DNA from: Catonia carolina
Lineage: Eukaryota > Arthropoda > Insecta > Hemiptera > Achilidae
Direction: 5' to 3'
NCBI GenBank assembly: GCA_035578175.1
Contig: JAQMRL010000006.1
Coordinates: 21,363,506 to 21,427,505 of the forward strand
DNA length: 64,000 nt
Part shown: positions 21,059-35,300 of the stretch, piece by piece
How positions within the stretch are numbered: position 1 is the first letter of the stretch
How the letters are laid out: each line of letters starts with the position of its first letter
Translations under genes and position numbers: made by a program
Notes under the pieces: generated by a model
What the model was told of the DNA's origin: nothing
Seen by the model: only the letters and a program-made list of their open reading frames with translations
The model's database searches: none

Positions 21059-21407
21059 AAGTTGATCTTGGCTTGTCTCAAGAGTTTTCTTAAACAGGTG
21101 GTGAGTTCTCAAGATAGATATTTGGGTTTTTAAGACTCAATACAAAAATGCAGGAATCAGAAAAAATTGTGGACCTCAATCAGTCATTGGTTGGAATATC
21201 TTGACAACAAAACCCTTTGGTATTGTTAAAGTTACAGACAACACACCATCATCTTTATTCCTCTTCCAAGTTTCCTCGCTTTGGGCTAAAGAGCTTCTCT
21301 CCACTTCTATCACTGAACCATCTCTCCTCCATTGGTCTCTTGGCGTCTTTTGGTTTTACGTCTGACTGATTTGCAATTTCTGCTATTGCAGACAGTGGAG
21401 AATGATA

Positions 21408-22003
21408 CACAAGGAGGTACCCAAAAGAAACCGGAATTATTTTTCAAAAGCTATTTATTTTCAATTTTTTACAAAACAACCTTATCCCCTTCAAAATACT
21501 TTCCATTACAACTAATACATTTATCCCGTCGGTGCTTCCACTGTTCGAAACATTTTTTGTAGCCATCTTCACCTCCCTCGTTTGTTTCTTGACCGCTTCA
21601 ACGTTGGCAAATCTGTGTCCTTTAATGTCCCTTTTCGTGCGTGGAAATAAGAAAAAGTCACACAGACAGGTCAGGTGAGTAAGGTGCGTGGGGCAGCGGA
21701 ACCATGCCATGTTTAGTCAAAAAATCATTCGCAGAGTGTGCAGCTATGTGTGCAGGTGCATTGTTGTGGTGGAAGAACCAGTCCCCTGTCTGCCACAAAT
21801 CGGATCTTTTTTGATGAACACATGTTGTTCACTTCAACTTGCAATCATAAAAAATGAAACGAACAAAACGGCGCTTACAAAAACAGTCACTACTGATGAA
21901 TATTGAACTCGCAATGAGTTGTGCTATACAAGTCTGTGCGGCAGAAATGCGCACTACACAAGCACCGCCCACAGCAATGCTATTCCGGTTACTTTTGGGT
22001 ACC
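21408..22003 (-). mobile_element. Mariner-like element MLE-B, deleted copy
   Basis: The left TIR (AAGGAGGTACCCAAAAGAAAC) and interior match MLE-B at 23713-24618. The minus strand has the end of a mariner transposase with LTHLTCLCDFFLFPRTKRDI, the degraded third catalytic block. The middle third is deleted (junction near 21815-21830). The right TIR stops at GGTTACTTTTGGGTACC, next to a SINE. Confidence 0.8.
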
Positions 22004-22009
22004 AGTCAT

Positions 22010-22115
22010 ATGACGAGTGATGAAAAAATACCAGATCTGACAGGGAATTGAACCTGGGACCTCAGCGTAGCAGCCAGTTGCACTAACCATTACACCAACA
22101 CATTGCATCTTATAC
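22010..22115 (-). repeat. tRNA-derived SINE family C, reversed copy C4
   Basis: Read in reverse, it has a tRNA-like head with A box GGTGTAATGGTTAGTGC and B box GGTTCAATTCCC, then GTCAGATCTGGTATTTTTTC. The right TIR of the neighbouring MLE-B copy is lost at this junction. Confidence 0.75.
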
Positions 22116-22387
22116 ACAGTTCATCCATAACTGAACCTGTTCACCTCCCAGTACAGCATTCATTGTGGTAGTCTACCCTTAATCCTATCAAAACCAATCC
22201 ATTGCAGCCCTTCTTAACAGGCTGTCCATTTCCAGTTCAACTACATAATTTCTTATTCTATCTAAGTTTTCCTTAGTATTCACCAAACTTCATTTCTACT
22301 TCCTGAATTCTTCCCTCTACCTTCTCTTCACTGGTTCATATCTAAGCTGCAATAGTCAAAATTGGCACATGCATAAGTGTGCATTAT

Positions 22388-22766
22388 ACATAAGACAGGT
22401 GGAGTGTTAAATTATTTGCACTCATCTGCTAATTCCAGGGCTACAAAAAATAATGTTTCTTATCACATGTCTGCCAATTGTATGACTAAGCATAAAGAAC
22501 AAAAGAGGTATAGGTGTAAAATACAAGATTTATCTCTTCTGAGAGTAATGAATTTCATTATACAGACAGACTCTTTGGTGAATGAAGTGGAAATGTCATT
22601 TGAAGGGTTAAAAAGTAGATGCTTTTCAGAGGGCCTGGCATGCTGATAAGCATACTATTCCGCTTAGTGAGGAAGGCTATTGTAAACCACCTTACTCCTA
22701 ATTTACCTAAGCTAGAGGTTCAAACCAGCCTTTTGCTTTAGTTGGCCGATGACCCAAACAATAACA
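22388..22766 (+). repeat. Family A retroposon, copy A5
   Basis: It runs from AAGACAGGTGGAGTGTTAAA to CCGATGACCCAAACAATAAC, nearly full length, with an added TTTAGTTGG near the 3' end. Confidence 0.85.
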
Positions 22767-23316
22767 GGAACTTCTTGATCCCAGACTAAGCCTCTCATGC
22801 TTTGGAAGAGACCACTTTACTTTCTGCACAATTTTACTTACTACTTTTTTCAATTTCCCATCGTATAAGCAAACAGTTCCTTAATACGTGAATACACAAA
22901 TTTATCTTAAATAAATTAACTACTATGAATTCTATACAAATATTTATTTAAATCATGTTACAAAAATTTGCATGTCAAAAAATTGAAATGTGTTAAACAC
23001 GAAAATAACAATAATAATGTAGCCTCACAAGAACATAAAATTGGATGACTAAAAAAACAAAAAATATGTTGAACTGTTAATAGCATTCAAACGCGATTAA
23101 TACATCTGTATGCAACACAATTCTATTTACAATACAATTACGATACAATTACAATACAATTCTGTATACGACTGCAATGATATGCATGCCATGCATCGTA
23201 TATCTGCTCATTATAATCATCGTCAATCTCACACAAACCCATCATCACAAGGAGATTTCTCAATGATTATTTAAAATTAAGACAATAATATTGTTGAAAA
23301 GATTTCTTTAGATAGC

Positions 23317-26300
23317 TTATGTGTCAGCACTAAGTTCTGATACGAGTCCTTCAACGATTTGACGTTTGTGTCTTGATTCATTTCTCAATCGTTTAATTTC
23401 ACCTTCTAATTCATTAACTCTTCCTTCAGTTGCTGCCAGATCACGTTTATGCAATAATAATCTACTGTGTATATCTCTGTGCATATCTGATTTCAGATTG
23501 TCTAATCTCATAACATCTCGGATTCCAATCTGTAAAATTTTTAAAAATTTGTTAAATGTATGGACAAAAAATATAAGAAGTTAAAAAAATCTGTAAAAAG
23601 TAAAACATATATTTGCTCTTAATCGTTTTGGGACCAGCCAAATTAATTAACGTTAGTAATAATATAGTAAATTATTTAAAATACTGTTTATTTTTTCATA
23701 TTCGTGTTAATACGAGGGGGTACCCAAAAGAAACTAGTATTATTTTTCAAAAGCTATTTACAGTATTTTCAATTTTTTTACAAAACAACCTTATCTCCTT
23801 CAAAATACACTATTACATTCATCCCATGGTGCTTCCACTGTTTGAAACATTTTTTGTAGTCATCTTTAGAAATTGCTGACAGCTTCTCCCTCGTTTTTTT
23901 CTTGACCGCTTCAATGTTGTCAAATTGGTGTCCTTTAATGTCCCTTTTCATGCGTGGAAATAAGAAAAAGTCACACACAGACAGGTCAGGTGAGTAAGGT
24001 GCAAGGGGCAGCGGAACCATGCCATGTTTAGTCAAAAAATCATTCACAGAGATGGCTATGTGTGCAGGTGCATTATTGTGATGGAAGAACCAGTCCCCTG
24101 TCTGCCACAAATCGGATCTTTTTTGATGAACACTATTGCCCAATCTTCTTAAAACTTCCAAATTGTCAGTCGACGGTCTGAGAGCACACGCTCTCAAATT
24201 TTTTAAACATTTTCATTGATTTGGGCAGTTTATGAACGTCCAGAACGAGGTTTGTCATCAATCGACATGTCGCCATTTGTAAACCAAGAAAACCACTCGT
24301 ATACTTGAGATTTTCGTACAGCGTCATCTTTGTAAGCTGTTTTCAACATTAAAACAGTTTCAGCAGCACTTTTACAGAGTAGAAAACAAAATTTCACAGC
24401 TACACGTTCACTTAAACTTGCCATCATAAAAAATGAAACAAGAACAAAACAGCGCTAGCAAAAACAATACTGCAGATGAATATTGAATTGCATTGAGTTG
24501 CAATCACTGCACTGAACTCGCAATGAGTTGCGCTATACACATCTGTGCGGCAGAAATGTGTACTACACAAGCACCGCCCACGGCATTGCTATTCCGGTTA
24601 CTTTTGGGTACCCCCTTGTATTTTAACTACTATTTGTGAGGATCACAGGTACCCTCACCATTTTTGTTTCTTTATCTGACATTATATTAACTTTTTATTA
24701 TTATACAAGGTCTGTTAGTATTAAAGTATTCTGAAAAGGCCTCTTTCGAAAGGAGTTTAGCTCGGCTGCCATTGCTACTGTAATCCCTTCTCTTATCTGA
24801 AATTGTGTTCCTTTCAAAGGCCTCTTGAGTTTGGGAACAGCCAAAAGTTGCAGAGGGCCATATCAAGAAAGGACGAAGCCTGTCGAACTAAAGAAGTCTA
24901 GTTTTTTGCCAAAAAAAGTCTGAATCACGTGGGAGGAATGTGCTGGAGCATTATGTGACGGAGGCACCAATTTCCTGTTGACCAAAACTCCAGTCTCTTG
25001 TGCCACACAGCATCTTGTAAGGAATGGAGAAAATCTCTGCAGTACTCTGGTGATTGATCCTTTGGTGCATACTCATGATGTACCACACCATGGGAGTCAA
25101 AAAAAGTTGCTGCGCACTTGGCGGGCCTTCTTTGGTCTTGGTGACGTGGAATGTCTCCACTATGACGACTGGGATTTGGTTTCTGGGTCATACCTATACA
25201 CCCAAGACTCTTAAACCAGTGATTATGATGTTCATGAAGTCGGGGGTCACTATTTGTGGATGCAGTAATGCTGTTCCAGTCGTTCAGTAATTTTCCTTGA
25301 AAAAAAACCGATTAGAGCACTGCACACTATTTCACTTAACCGCTGCTTGCCAGCGACCAACACTATCAACAGGCAGGAAAAAATTCACAGATTCGCACAA
25401 AGGATTCACTTCCATCAGGTTTTCGCAAAAAAAATAAAGGACGAATACTTTTCTACCAGACCTCATTATACTCATGATAAGTTATTCATCATATTTTGCA
25501 ATTTTTCTGAGCAGTTCCTGGTGAAAGTTTACTAAATTATGATGTGACCAATGGAGACTACTTACCCATATACATTGTGGCAGCCAACCTGTTACAATAA
25601 AGCTTAAGGCTGGTGGTTACCTTACCAAATCGTTTACTTAACTAGCTGATGCAACATAACTATTACTAAAATCGAAATAAATTAATAATTAACATACCCT
25701 TTTCCTTTTTCTTGCGTCATTAAGAGCATCACTCAAGACTCTCATGCTGTCACCAGCTGCCTCAGTTATCTCTACGCTGTATTTTCGTGCTTCGACCTCT
25801 GCTTCCTGGATTTCTCGTATCACATTCATTACTTGTTGCCACTCTTGCCTAGCAAGCTGCAATTAAAAGAAATACAAAATATTATTTACAGACAAAACCT
25901 TTAGTTAGACTGCAATTAACAGAATTTCGGTTAACTGGGGTACAGGTCACAGAATATTAAATAAAATTATTATTATTATTATTAGAAAAACTTTTGTTAT
26001 GACATATCCTAGAAAAATGATGAGCTATGTACACAAGTACACCCTTGGTCATGATGAAATCATAAGAAATACCAGTACTACGGAACTTGATGTATTGTTT
26101 GACTCAAAGCTATTATTCCGTGAGCAAGTAGCTTCAATAGCTGCAAAAGCTTGAAGGAATTTAGGACTCATAGCTTGTATAGTCGGAATTTCAAATTTGA
26201 GAAGTCAGTACTTAGACTTTATAAGAGCCTTGTGCGTCCTGTCCTCCAATTTTGTTCAACAGTATGGAACTACAGAAGAGACGTCACAGAAACGGAACTG

Positions 26301-29300
26301 GAGAGTGTGAAGGAAAGACTAATTCATAAGTTGGAATGTAGATCTGGGAGAAAATTTGATGGCTATGAGGATCAGAGTTTCAGAGTTTCAGAGTTTGAGC
26401 ACACGGTGTATAGTGATGGAAGTTCTATACATTTACAACCTTCTGCATTCACGAGTTGATGTTCCGGATATCTTGAAGATTTTTCTGAGGGTGCCTTGCA
26501 CAGCTTTTAGAAGTTTCAGGCTGTTTGCTGGAGCCACAAGAAGTAAAATAGCTCCAATCAATAGATGTACGAGGTGTGGCTAGAAAAAAACCGAACTGAT
26601 GCTATAAAAAAATTGTATTTTCCATTATTTACAATTTGATGTTATCTCCTTCAATGTACTCTCCTCCTCGGTCTATACACCGCTCCATACGAATTTTCCA
26701 CTGTTCATAGCAATGCTGCAGATCATTTTCGGTAAGTCCATACATTACTTCCGTCGCTTTTTCTTTTACTGCTTCAACACTCTCAAATCTAGTTCCTTTC
26801 AAAGCTGACTTGACTTTAGGGAAAAGAAAAAAATCACAGGGGGCCAAATCAGGTGAGTAGGGTGGATGGTCTAAGATGGGAATGTTGTGATTGGCTAAAA
26901 ACGTCTTCACTGACAACGCATTGTGAGCTGGGGCATTGTCTTGGTGCAGGATCCATGTCTTTTTTTTCCACAAATCGTTCCGTTTTCTCCGTACTCGCTC
27001 ACGTAGGGTAGTCAGGACGTTAATGTAGTAATGCTGATTCACTGTTTGTCCCTCTGGTACCCAATCAATGTGTACAATCCCTTTGACATCAAAAAAAACA
27101 ATCATCATTGCCTTGAATTTCGATTTTGACATTCGTGCTTTTTTTGTCGTGGAGAATCAGGAGATTTCCAATGCATCGATTGGCGTTTGGTTTCGGGATC
27201 GTAAGTAAAAAACCATGATTCATCACAAGTAATAACATTTTGTAAAAAGGTGGGATCTGTTTCAATGTTTTCTAGGATGTCAGAACAAATCATTCTTCGG
27301 CGTTCCTTCTGTTCAATTGTGAGACACTTTGGAACCATTTTTGCACACACTTTGCTCATGTTGAAACTTTCATGAAGAATCTGCCGAACACTTTCCTTGT
27401 CAATTCCTGTCAACTCAGACATTGCTCTGATTGTTAAACGGCGATCTTCTCGAACAAGTTTACCGATTTTTTCAATGTTTGCATCAGTTTTTGCTGACAA
27501 TGGTCTGCCAGTGCGAGCGTCATCACTTGTGTCTTCGCGGCCATCTTTAAATCGTTTAAACCACTCACACTTGTGTTCGCGATAAACAATCATCGCCGTA
27601 AACTTGTTGCAACATTACAAACGTTTCACTTGCAGATTTTCCAAGTTTGAAAAGAAATTTGATGTTAACACGCTGTTCTTTCTGTACACTCAACATTTTT
27701 CCGACGCACAGACAAAACTTCAACTACTTAGAACAGACGCCACGGGCAGACTGAGTGCAGGAGGCAGATGAAACTCGAGCAGTAGGCGGAGCAAGAGTCA
27801 CGTGACAGGCCAGGCGACTTTCAGCCTTATTGCATTCGTTTTATTGTTTCACCTGTGCTAGTTCGGTTTTTTTCTAGCCGCACCTCGTATAGCTACAGCA
27901 AATGAAATAAATGGAAGTAGATCTGTTTCACAGAGATGTTAAAATTAAAGAAAAATTATACAGGATACTGTGAAAGAAGGCTGTAAATATTGCATGATCT
28001 TTATGTTATTTTATGTATTTTTATGTTATTCGTGTCTATGTGGTGTACCTTGGGCTCTGCGGCTGACTGTTTTCTAGTGAAGAAAGAATGACAATGTTAA
28101 GTTCATAATGGTAAAGTATACTGAGGCGATATTCTATTGCTGTTCTACTGTACCACCTCGGATCCTTGTGACCAGCCATAGTAGTGGGTGGAGACAGCGG
28201 GGTGTAGGGGAGTTTGGGAGCCCCCAAATATAAAAAAAGAATATTATTTTAAAATGATATATAATGGACAGTATTAAACTTATATATAAAGCTAAATGTT
28301 ACGGGCTATGTCCGGAAATTCCAACTCATAAGGAGGCCTCTGAGCGAAAAAATACTGGAGACCTTTTTCTTTCTCACCCTCAGAAACCCCAGGAAAATCC
28401 AAAATCTGAAAATATGTTGTAACTCCTGAACAGCTGAAGATATTGAGTTCTGTCCTTTAATTGATTTCTCGACCCAGAAAACTACACAGATTACATTAAC
28501 TTTGTCTCAGATTTTTCTTAAAAGAAAAATTTCGGACAATGGTGGAATCCTACTCACCAACAGATTTTTATAATTGTGCTGAATATCCCCCCCCCACTCT
28601 TTCATCGCGGTTACAGGATGACTAACTGGTGCATGAGCGTTTTTCATAGATTTTAAATCTTTTATTAATGTACTATTCAAAATAACATTTAGAAGAACTT
28701 CAAGAACTTTCAAGAACTTCATCTTGAAAAACGAATACATACAAAATAATATGTAAGTTAATCTTCATTTTATTATCTTATATGTTTTTGTACTGTATTA
28801 AAAAATAGTTACTTTAAACATCTTTAATCTTTGCTTTTCTTTTTTTAAAATCATTGGTTAACAAATTATTCTTAATTTTGTTAGGTCTATTATTCCCAGC
28901 ATTTCCTTTTTGGTTTATTTTATTTCTGCACATGCAGCGAAGCGCACGGGAACTTCTAGTTGTTGTTGTTGTTTAGGTCATCAGCCAAAAGGCTGGTTTG
29001 AACCTCTAGAGGTTTTACTAAGTAAAACAAGGAGTGAGGTGGTTTACCAATGCCTTCCTCACTGAGTGAAAAATTACGCTTATCAGCATGCCGAGCCCTC
29101 TGAAAAGCACGAATTTTCCACTCTGCAAATGACACCTTCACTTCATTCACCAAAGGGTCTGGCTGTATAATGAAATTCATTACTTTCAGAGGAGATATCT
29201 CTGATTAGTATCTTTTACACCTCTACCTCTTCTGTTCTTAAATGATTCAGTCATATAATTGCCTGACCATGTGATAAGAAACAGAACTATTTATTTTAGC

Positions 29301-32300
29301 CCTGCAATGGACAGATTGAGTGTAAATAAATTGACACGCCACCTGTCTGTTAAGGGCAGGAACTTCTAGTATAAATATAAAATTAATATACCAATACTGC
29401 AATAGTAATACTTTTGAATACAGCTTACAAAATGTAGCCATCCTTTGGTCAATTCTCAGTTACTAGAGTCCCTCATTAATGACAGTCATTTGAGTTTACT
29501 GATAGCATAATAAATACATTGTGTATAATAAATGGTAGATAGAATTGATTTATAGAAAAATTGAAATAACTTCTTCGTTTCAAGCCCTCTACAACCAGAG
29601 GTTGTTTGTTAATCATGACAGATATTTGGACCTTAGAAAACAGCTCTGAACAGCTCCACTAAGGTACAATGAAATCAGTCATGAGGATTCTTCAACCAAA
29701 AGATTCTTGTTCTCCCTATCTCTCTTCCCCTAATCTTGCCTCGTAATATCAAGCCAAGCATTTCATATCTTGGTCCATGCATAATGTGACCCAGATATTC
29801 CATTTTCCTTTTTTGGATGGTGTAAAGAAGTTCCTTTTCTGTTCCCATTCTTCGGAAGACTATCTTAGGTACATTATCCTTCCAGGATATTTTTAAGCAT
29901 GTGCTTGTACAACCAAAGCTCAAACGCAACTATTTTTCTGATATTAATTAATTTTAACGTCAAAGCTTCTGTGCCATATAATACTGTTGAGAAAATGTAA
30001 CATCGAACCATCCTCAATCTCAGGTAAAGTCTCAAGGATTTATCCATTAAAAAGTTTTTCATTTTAATAAATACAGATCGAGCTATCTATTCTTCTGTTC
30101 ATTTCGGCTGTGTGATCATTATCTTCATACAATGACTTTATATACATACAGATACAATTACTTTACCTATGACAATTTTTTCAAAATTTAAATATTATGT
30201 AAGGTCATATAGCCTAATTTACTCAGGAACCTATAAGCTTCCAAAAGTGAAATAATGTTTTAGATTGGTTGGATGTTAGATTACCTCGTACTAACAAACA
30301 TTGCTTTTTAATAATATTAGTGTAAATAAATAAAAGTTGAAATAAGAAAAATTACCTTGTATTCATTAAGCCATCTTTCAACTTCAAATTGGTATTCTTC
30401 ATATATTTGAGCAATCACCTTATCATGCCGTTCTCGTAAAAGGGTATCAATTTCTTTCTTACTCTTTTCAACTAATTTTGCCAAGCTATAAATAAAAAAA
30501 ATCAAGTCTTATTTTATAAATTAAAAGCTAGACCATACATTAAACCCAATGAAGCGGTATATCAAAGTATTTATGATTAACGCTAAGCAATAATTTATTG
30601 TCAAAAGTTATGTTTTACTTCTTCAGAAAAAGTAACTTCACTGTTTGCACATTTCTGCAGTGATCAAAACTTCTTCGGCAGCTTTGTTGTTTTTTTTTAG
30701 TTCTGTGACTCTCCTCAAAGTTCTTCTGAATTTGATGTACCATTCTTTGACCAAAAGCATAAGATTAAAGGTTGATAGCCAGTCAGTGTTTCAATATCAT
30801 GGTTGTTTTTCTTGAAGTCTGCCTCAATGCTTTGGATTTCTTCTGTGATCTGATTTCTCTTTGTTCAAGAGTGTTTTTTCTGTCTGCTTTCAAACTTCCT
30901 TGAATGCGGTAAGCATTTCTTCAGTTTTACCTGAATACCAAGCTTTGAATGTCGTTGCTGTCTTGTTAATTGCCTCACCACAGACTTAAGTCCATCATCG
31001 GTGCAAGTTCTTGTGTAATGTAAACCATGATGCTGCGAATGCCTTCTCAGGTTTCTATTTTCCTTTCTTGAAGTAGTCTTTAAAATTCTAACTCGCTATG
31101 ATTGAGCTTTTCAGGATCAACCCAAATTATTTTCATCTGAGATAATTTTTTTGTACAGAGGTAGAAGTCTAAATTTTATACAAGTCAAGAAGTTGGATTG
31201 GCACTTCTTTGTTAATAATTTCTTTTGAGTTTTATTTAGAGATTATTTAATTTATCTCCCAAACTTTTCTAGATGAAATATAATCAAATTTTATCAAAAA
31301 ATGATCACTAAAGACAAAAATTAAAGTGGTCATTTAAACTCATAAGGAATCTTTTAAAAGTAAACTCTTGAAGATATGTGCATCAAGAACTATGCAACTC
31401 AACAATTCTTTAAATGCTGTGATGGATAATAATAATTATACTCACAAGCTTACTAGTTCTTCAGGGTATTTATTACACAATAATACTCTTCCAAATGGAG
31501 TCAATCTATGAGCACCTTGTATCTGTACCAAATTTGAATTAGACCGAACTTGTGGTACTTTATGAAGATACGCAAATGGAACAGCATCTTCAGGAAGTAT
31601 TATCGGTTTTGACCAATCATACGCTTCCACCTAAACACACATTATTATATCAATTAATACATATTATTCATTTTTTATTGGCACAAAATTTACAATTGGT
31701 TGTGTTTAACATTCAGTAAATAGTTTGAATAAAATAATATAATAACATAGGTTAAGAAATGTCCATGAAGCCTTTCCTACAAATTATTCATAAACACTAA
31801 TTATAAGAATATAATACTGATGCTAATTATAATTATGAGGTGTGGCTATCAAATAACGAGACTGACGTAACAAATTTTATTTTTATTTTATACATAATCA
31901 CTTATTGTCACCTTCAATATACACTCCTTCTCTATCCATGCAATCCTTCATGCGAATTTTCCATTGTTGGAAACAGTGCTGGAAGTCATCTGTTAGCTCC
32001 TTCAGGACACTTGCCACTTTCTCTTTTACAGCTTCCATAGACTCAAATCTTGTCTCTTTTAATCCAGATTTCACCTTAGGGAACAGGTAGAAGTTACATG
32101 ATGCAAGATCTGGTGAATAAGGTGGATGTTTTAACACTGAGATGCTGTACTTTGCTAGGAACCTCTTGACAGATAACGCGGAATGAGCTGGCGCATTGTC
32201 TTTGTGGAGAGAACCCATGATTTTGTCCTTCCACTTTTCGGGGCGTTTTTCCTTACTCTTTGACGTAATTTAGAAAGTACCTCAAGTTAGTAATATTAAT

Positions 32301-35300
32301 TGTTTGACCTTCAGGAACCCAGTGAAGGTACACAATCCCATGGATATAAAAAAGAACAATCATCATTGCTTTAAATTTTGACTTCTCATTCGAGCTATTT
32401 TGGCTCTCTGTGAAATTCGGCTCTTCCAGGGCATGGATTGGTGCTTCGTTTCCAGGTCATAAGTAAAAAAATATTATCTTCTACCTGTTGAAGGTGGAAA
32501 AGTACGCTTATCAGCATGCTAGGCCCTCCGAAAAGCATCCACTTTCCTTCCACCCAGAAAACGACACCTTCACTTCATTCACCACAGGGTCTGGCTGTAT
32601 AGTGAAATTCATTATTCTCAGAGGAGATAACTCTGATTAGCGTCTTTTACACCTCTACCTCTTCTGTTCTTAAATGATTCAGTCATTTAATTGGCTGACC
32701 ATGTGATAAGAAACACAGCTATTTACTTTAGCTCTGCAATGAACAGATTAAGTATAAATAATTCGACACTCCACCTGTCTGTTATGGGCAGTTCAACTAA
32801 TTATGCTACCCATTTTCTATTAAATACCATGCTGTTGAATTTTATAGATGAGATTATTTCGTTAGATCCATTTACAGAATAGAGCCTTGTTTTTTGGTAT
32901 TTTTTATGTTTTATCGAAATTTTTTTGTTTAGTATTTCTTTGTTTACCAACTGAAGTTTTAATTTGACACTACCCAATTGAGTTAGGTACTATTTTCTCT
33001 TATTATTATTATTATTGTTATTATTATTATTATTGTCTGTTGTTTAAACTATTGTTTCTGATTAAAGTATAGTATATTAATTTACATTTGTGCAATCGTG
33101 GTTTAGTTTGTAATAAAGTCACTGTTTATTTTGTGTGTAATATTGTTTCTATCATTGGGCCACTTTGGCCTGTTGTAAACAATGTATTGTAAATACAGTA
33201 AATAAATAAACAATTGTATCCCAAAGCTCCCAAACAGATTTTAGAATGGTTTTAAAAATTCAAAGTTTATTCTTGTTAATAGTAATGATCTTCATCCCAA
33301 GCAACTTGAATTGATTATTATGTTAATAATCACAACACTAAATTATTTGAACAAAAATCTACTTATGCAGGAAGAAAATACATCAATAATTTACCGCAAG
33401 CTTTAAAAAAATGTGGTAATCTGAATTTAGTTATGAAAATACTTGATTTATAAAACATTTTACAGTGTAGGCTACATGAGTTAGTTTCTAAATAATTTTT
33501 AGTTGGAAAAATATATAAACTTCTTCTAAGCAAACTCTTGAGGAAAATTGTGTATAATTCCATAAAAATGTTTGAATAACATGCTTTTTGAAGTAATCAA
33601 GTAAGTAGTGGTAAAAGTTTTGATAAGTAATGAATTTCTAATCAGTTTTATCTTGACATACTCCCTTCTGTACTCCCTTCTGGAGTCTCCTGGATTTAGT
33701 TATAAAAAATCTTAATTGTGCATTTAGCTCTTAGCTTCTTTATTAACTGAAGTGCTTCCTCAACATAAATCTTCTGTTAAGGTGAAGCATAAAGTACTTA
33801 CCACCAGGACTTTCTGGTAATCTTTAGTTATTCAACAATACTGGAGGGGACATTTTTTACATAAGGAAAAATATGGTTGGATTAACTGATGCTGATCTTT
33901 ACCTTCCAGTTATTTAATAATCTCCCATGTACCTGCAAAAATCTGCATTTGGATGCTTGTCTTATCCTAAAAAATCTGAAAATACTTATTATTTTGTCTC
34001 AGAAGAAAGGTACCCAAAAAAATTAATTAACTTTAATAAATATCATAAAAACAATCGTACCATTTCAATATGTTTTGCAACAGGTGTCTGTGGATTGATA
34101 ACAGGAATCACATCTTTATCCAGCACTTCATTTAGGCCCCTGATATCAAGAAAATATAACAGATTAAAATTTTTTGTACATATTTTTACTTTTCCTTACC
34201 TTCTATAAAATAAGGGGCAAGAATCTGTCAATATTAATTGACTGAGTAAAGAAAGATTTTACAATTTTTTTACAGCAATTGCTCTGGCACGAGACAATTG
34301 TTATTGGTGATGCCTAATTGAAAATTTTTATTTAAAGTTTGTGTACAAATATTGTGTTTTGTATTTAAATTTAAAAAAAATATTTTTGGCAAATAGCCTA
34401 ACATAAATAATTAAATTTAGAAATGCTCAGATATTTACATTTCTATCATTATCGGCAGCAAAATTATCGATTAGAAAAATTATTGATTAGTAAATTATTT
34501 ATTAACTCTAAAGAAAATGTGTAATTTTCTACGAATAATATTGCTAAAGCTTTCAGTCTGTTATATATATGGTCGAATGTGGTAGATCCATTTTAATGAA
34601 CTTCATATTTTAACAATTTCCTTCTGCTGGAGTTACAGTAGGCCATCGTTAAAAAAATCTCCAGAGCAACCCACAGATTTATATATATATACATATATAT
34701 ATATTTTTTTTGGTTTAACGTCGGACTGTTCTGCAATTACTACTAATGCAGACAGTGAAGGAAGGAATGATTTTTTGTAACGTATGAAAATATACCGTGC
34801 CTGAATGGGATTCGAACCCAAGACCGCATGATGAGAGGTGAGCACGTTACCAACTATGCCAATGCGGCCGACAACTAAAGACAATATTCGACAGATTTAT
34901 ATAGGCGCTGTTTATGTTTGCGGTAATATTCATTAGGATATTCAGTGGGTTTTCACCTAAAAACTTTTTTCCCATTTTGGTACAAAGATTTAAAGTTCTC
35001 TGAGCAATCAAACGCATCACACATACCTTAAATCAGTCCTGTCTATGAGATACAGGTACCAGTTTTGGCTGAATAGTTGCCCATGATACGAGTTGCAAAC
35101 AATTAAATTAAATTAATTGATGTGGTCTTCGACCATATGTTTTATGTGTATTAGGTATGTGTTTTGTGTGATGCGTAATCTTCATTCTGATGATGTCTCA
35201 GAGAGAAGAAAGATATCTTGATAATGTAATACTGAGGTGAGTATTGTATATAATTTTGTTTTCTTTGACTGTTCATTATATTATTTAGTATAGGAATAAG

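Noticed and set aside
21332..22051. Overlapping plus-strand frames of 65-76 aa
   Set aside because: They are antisense shadows of the mariner-like element MLE-B or SINE sequence.
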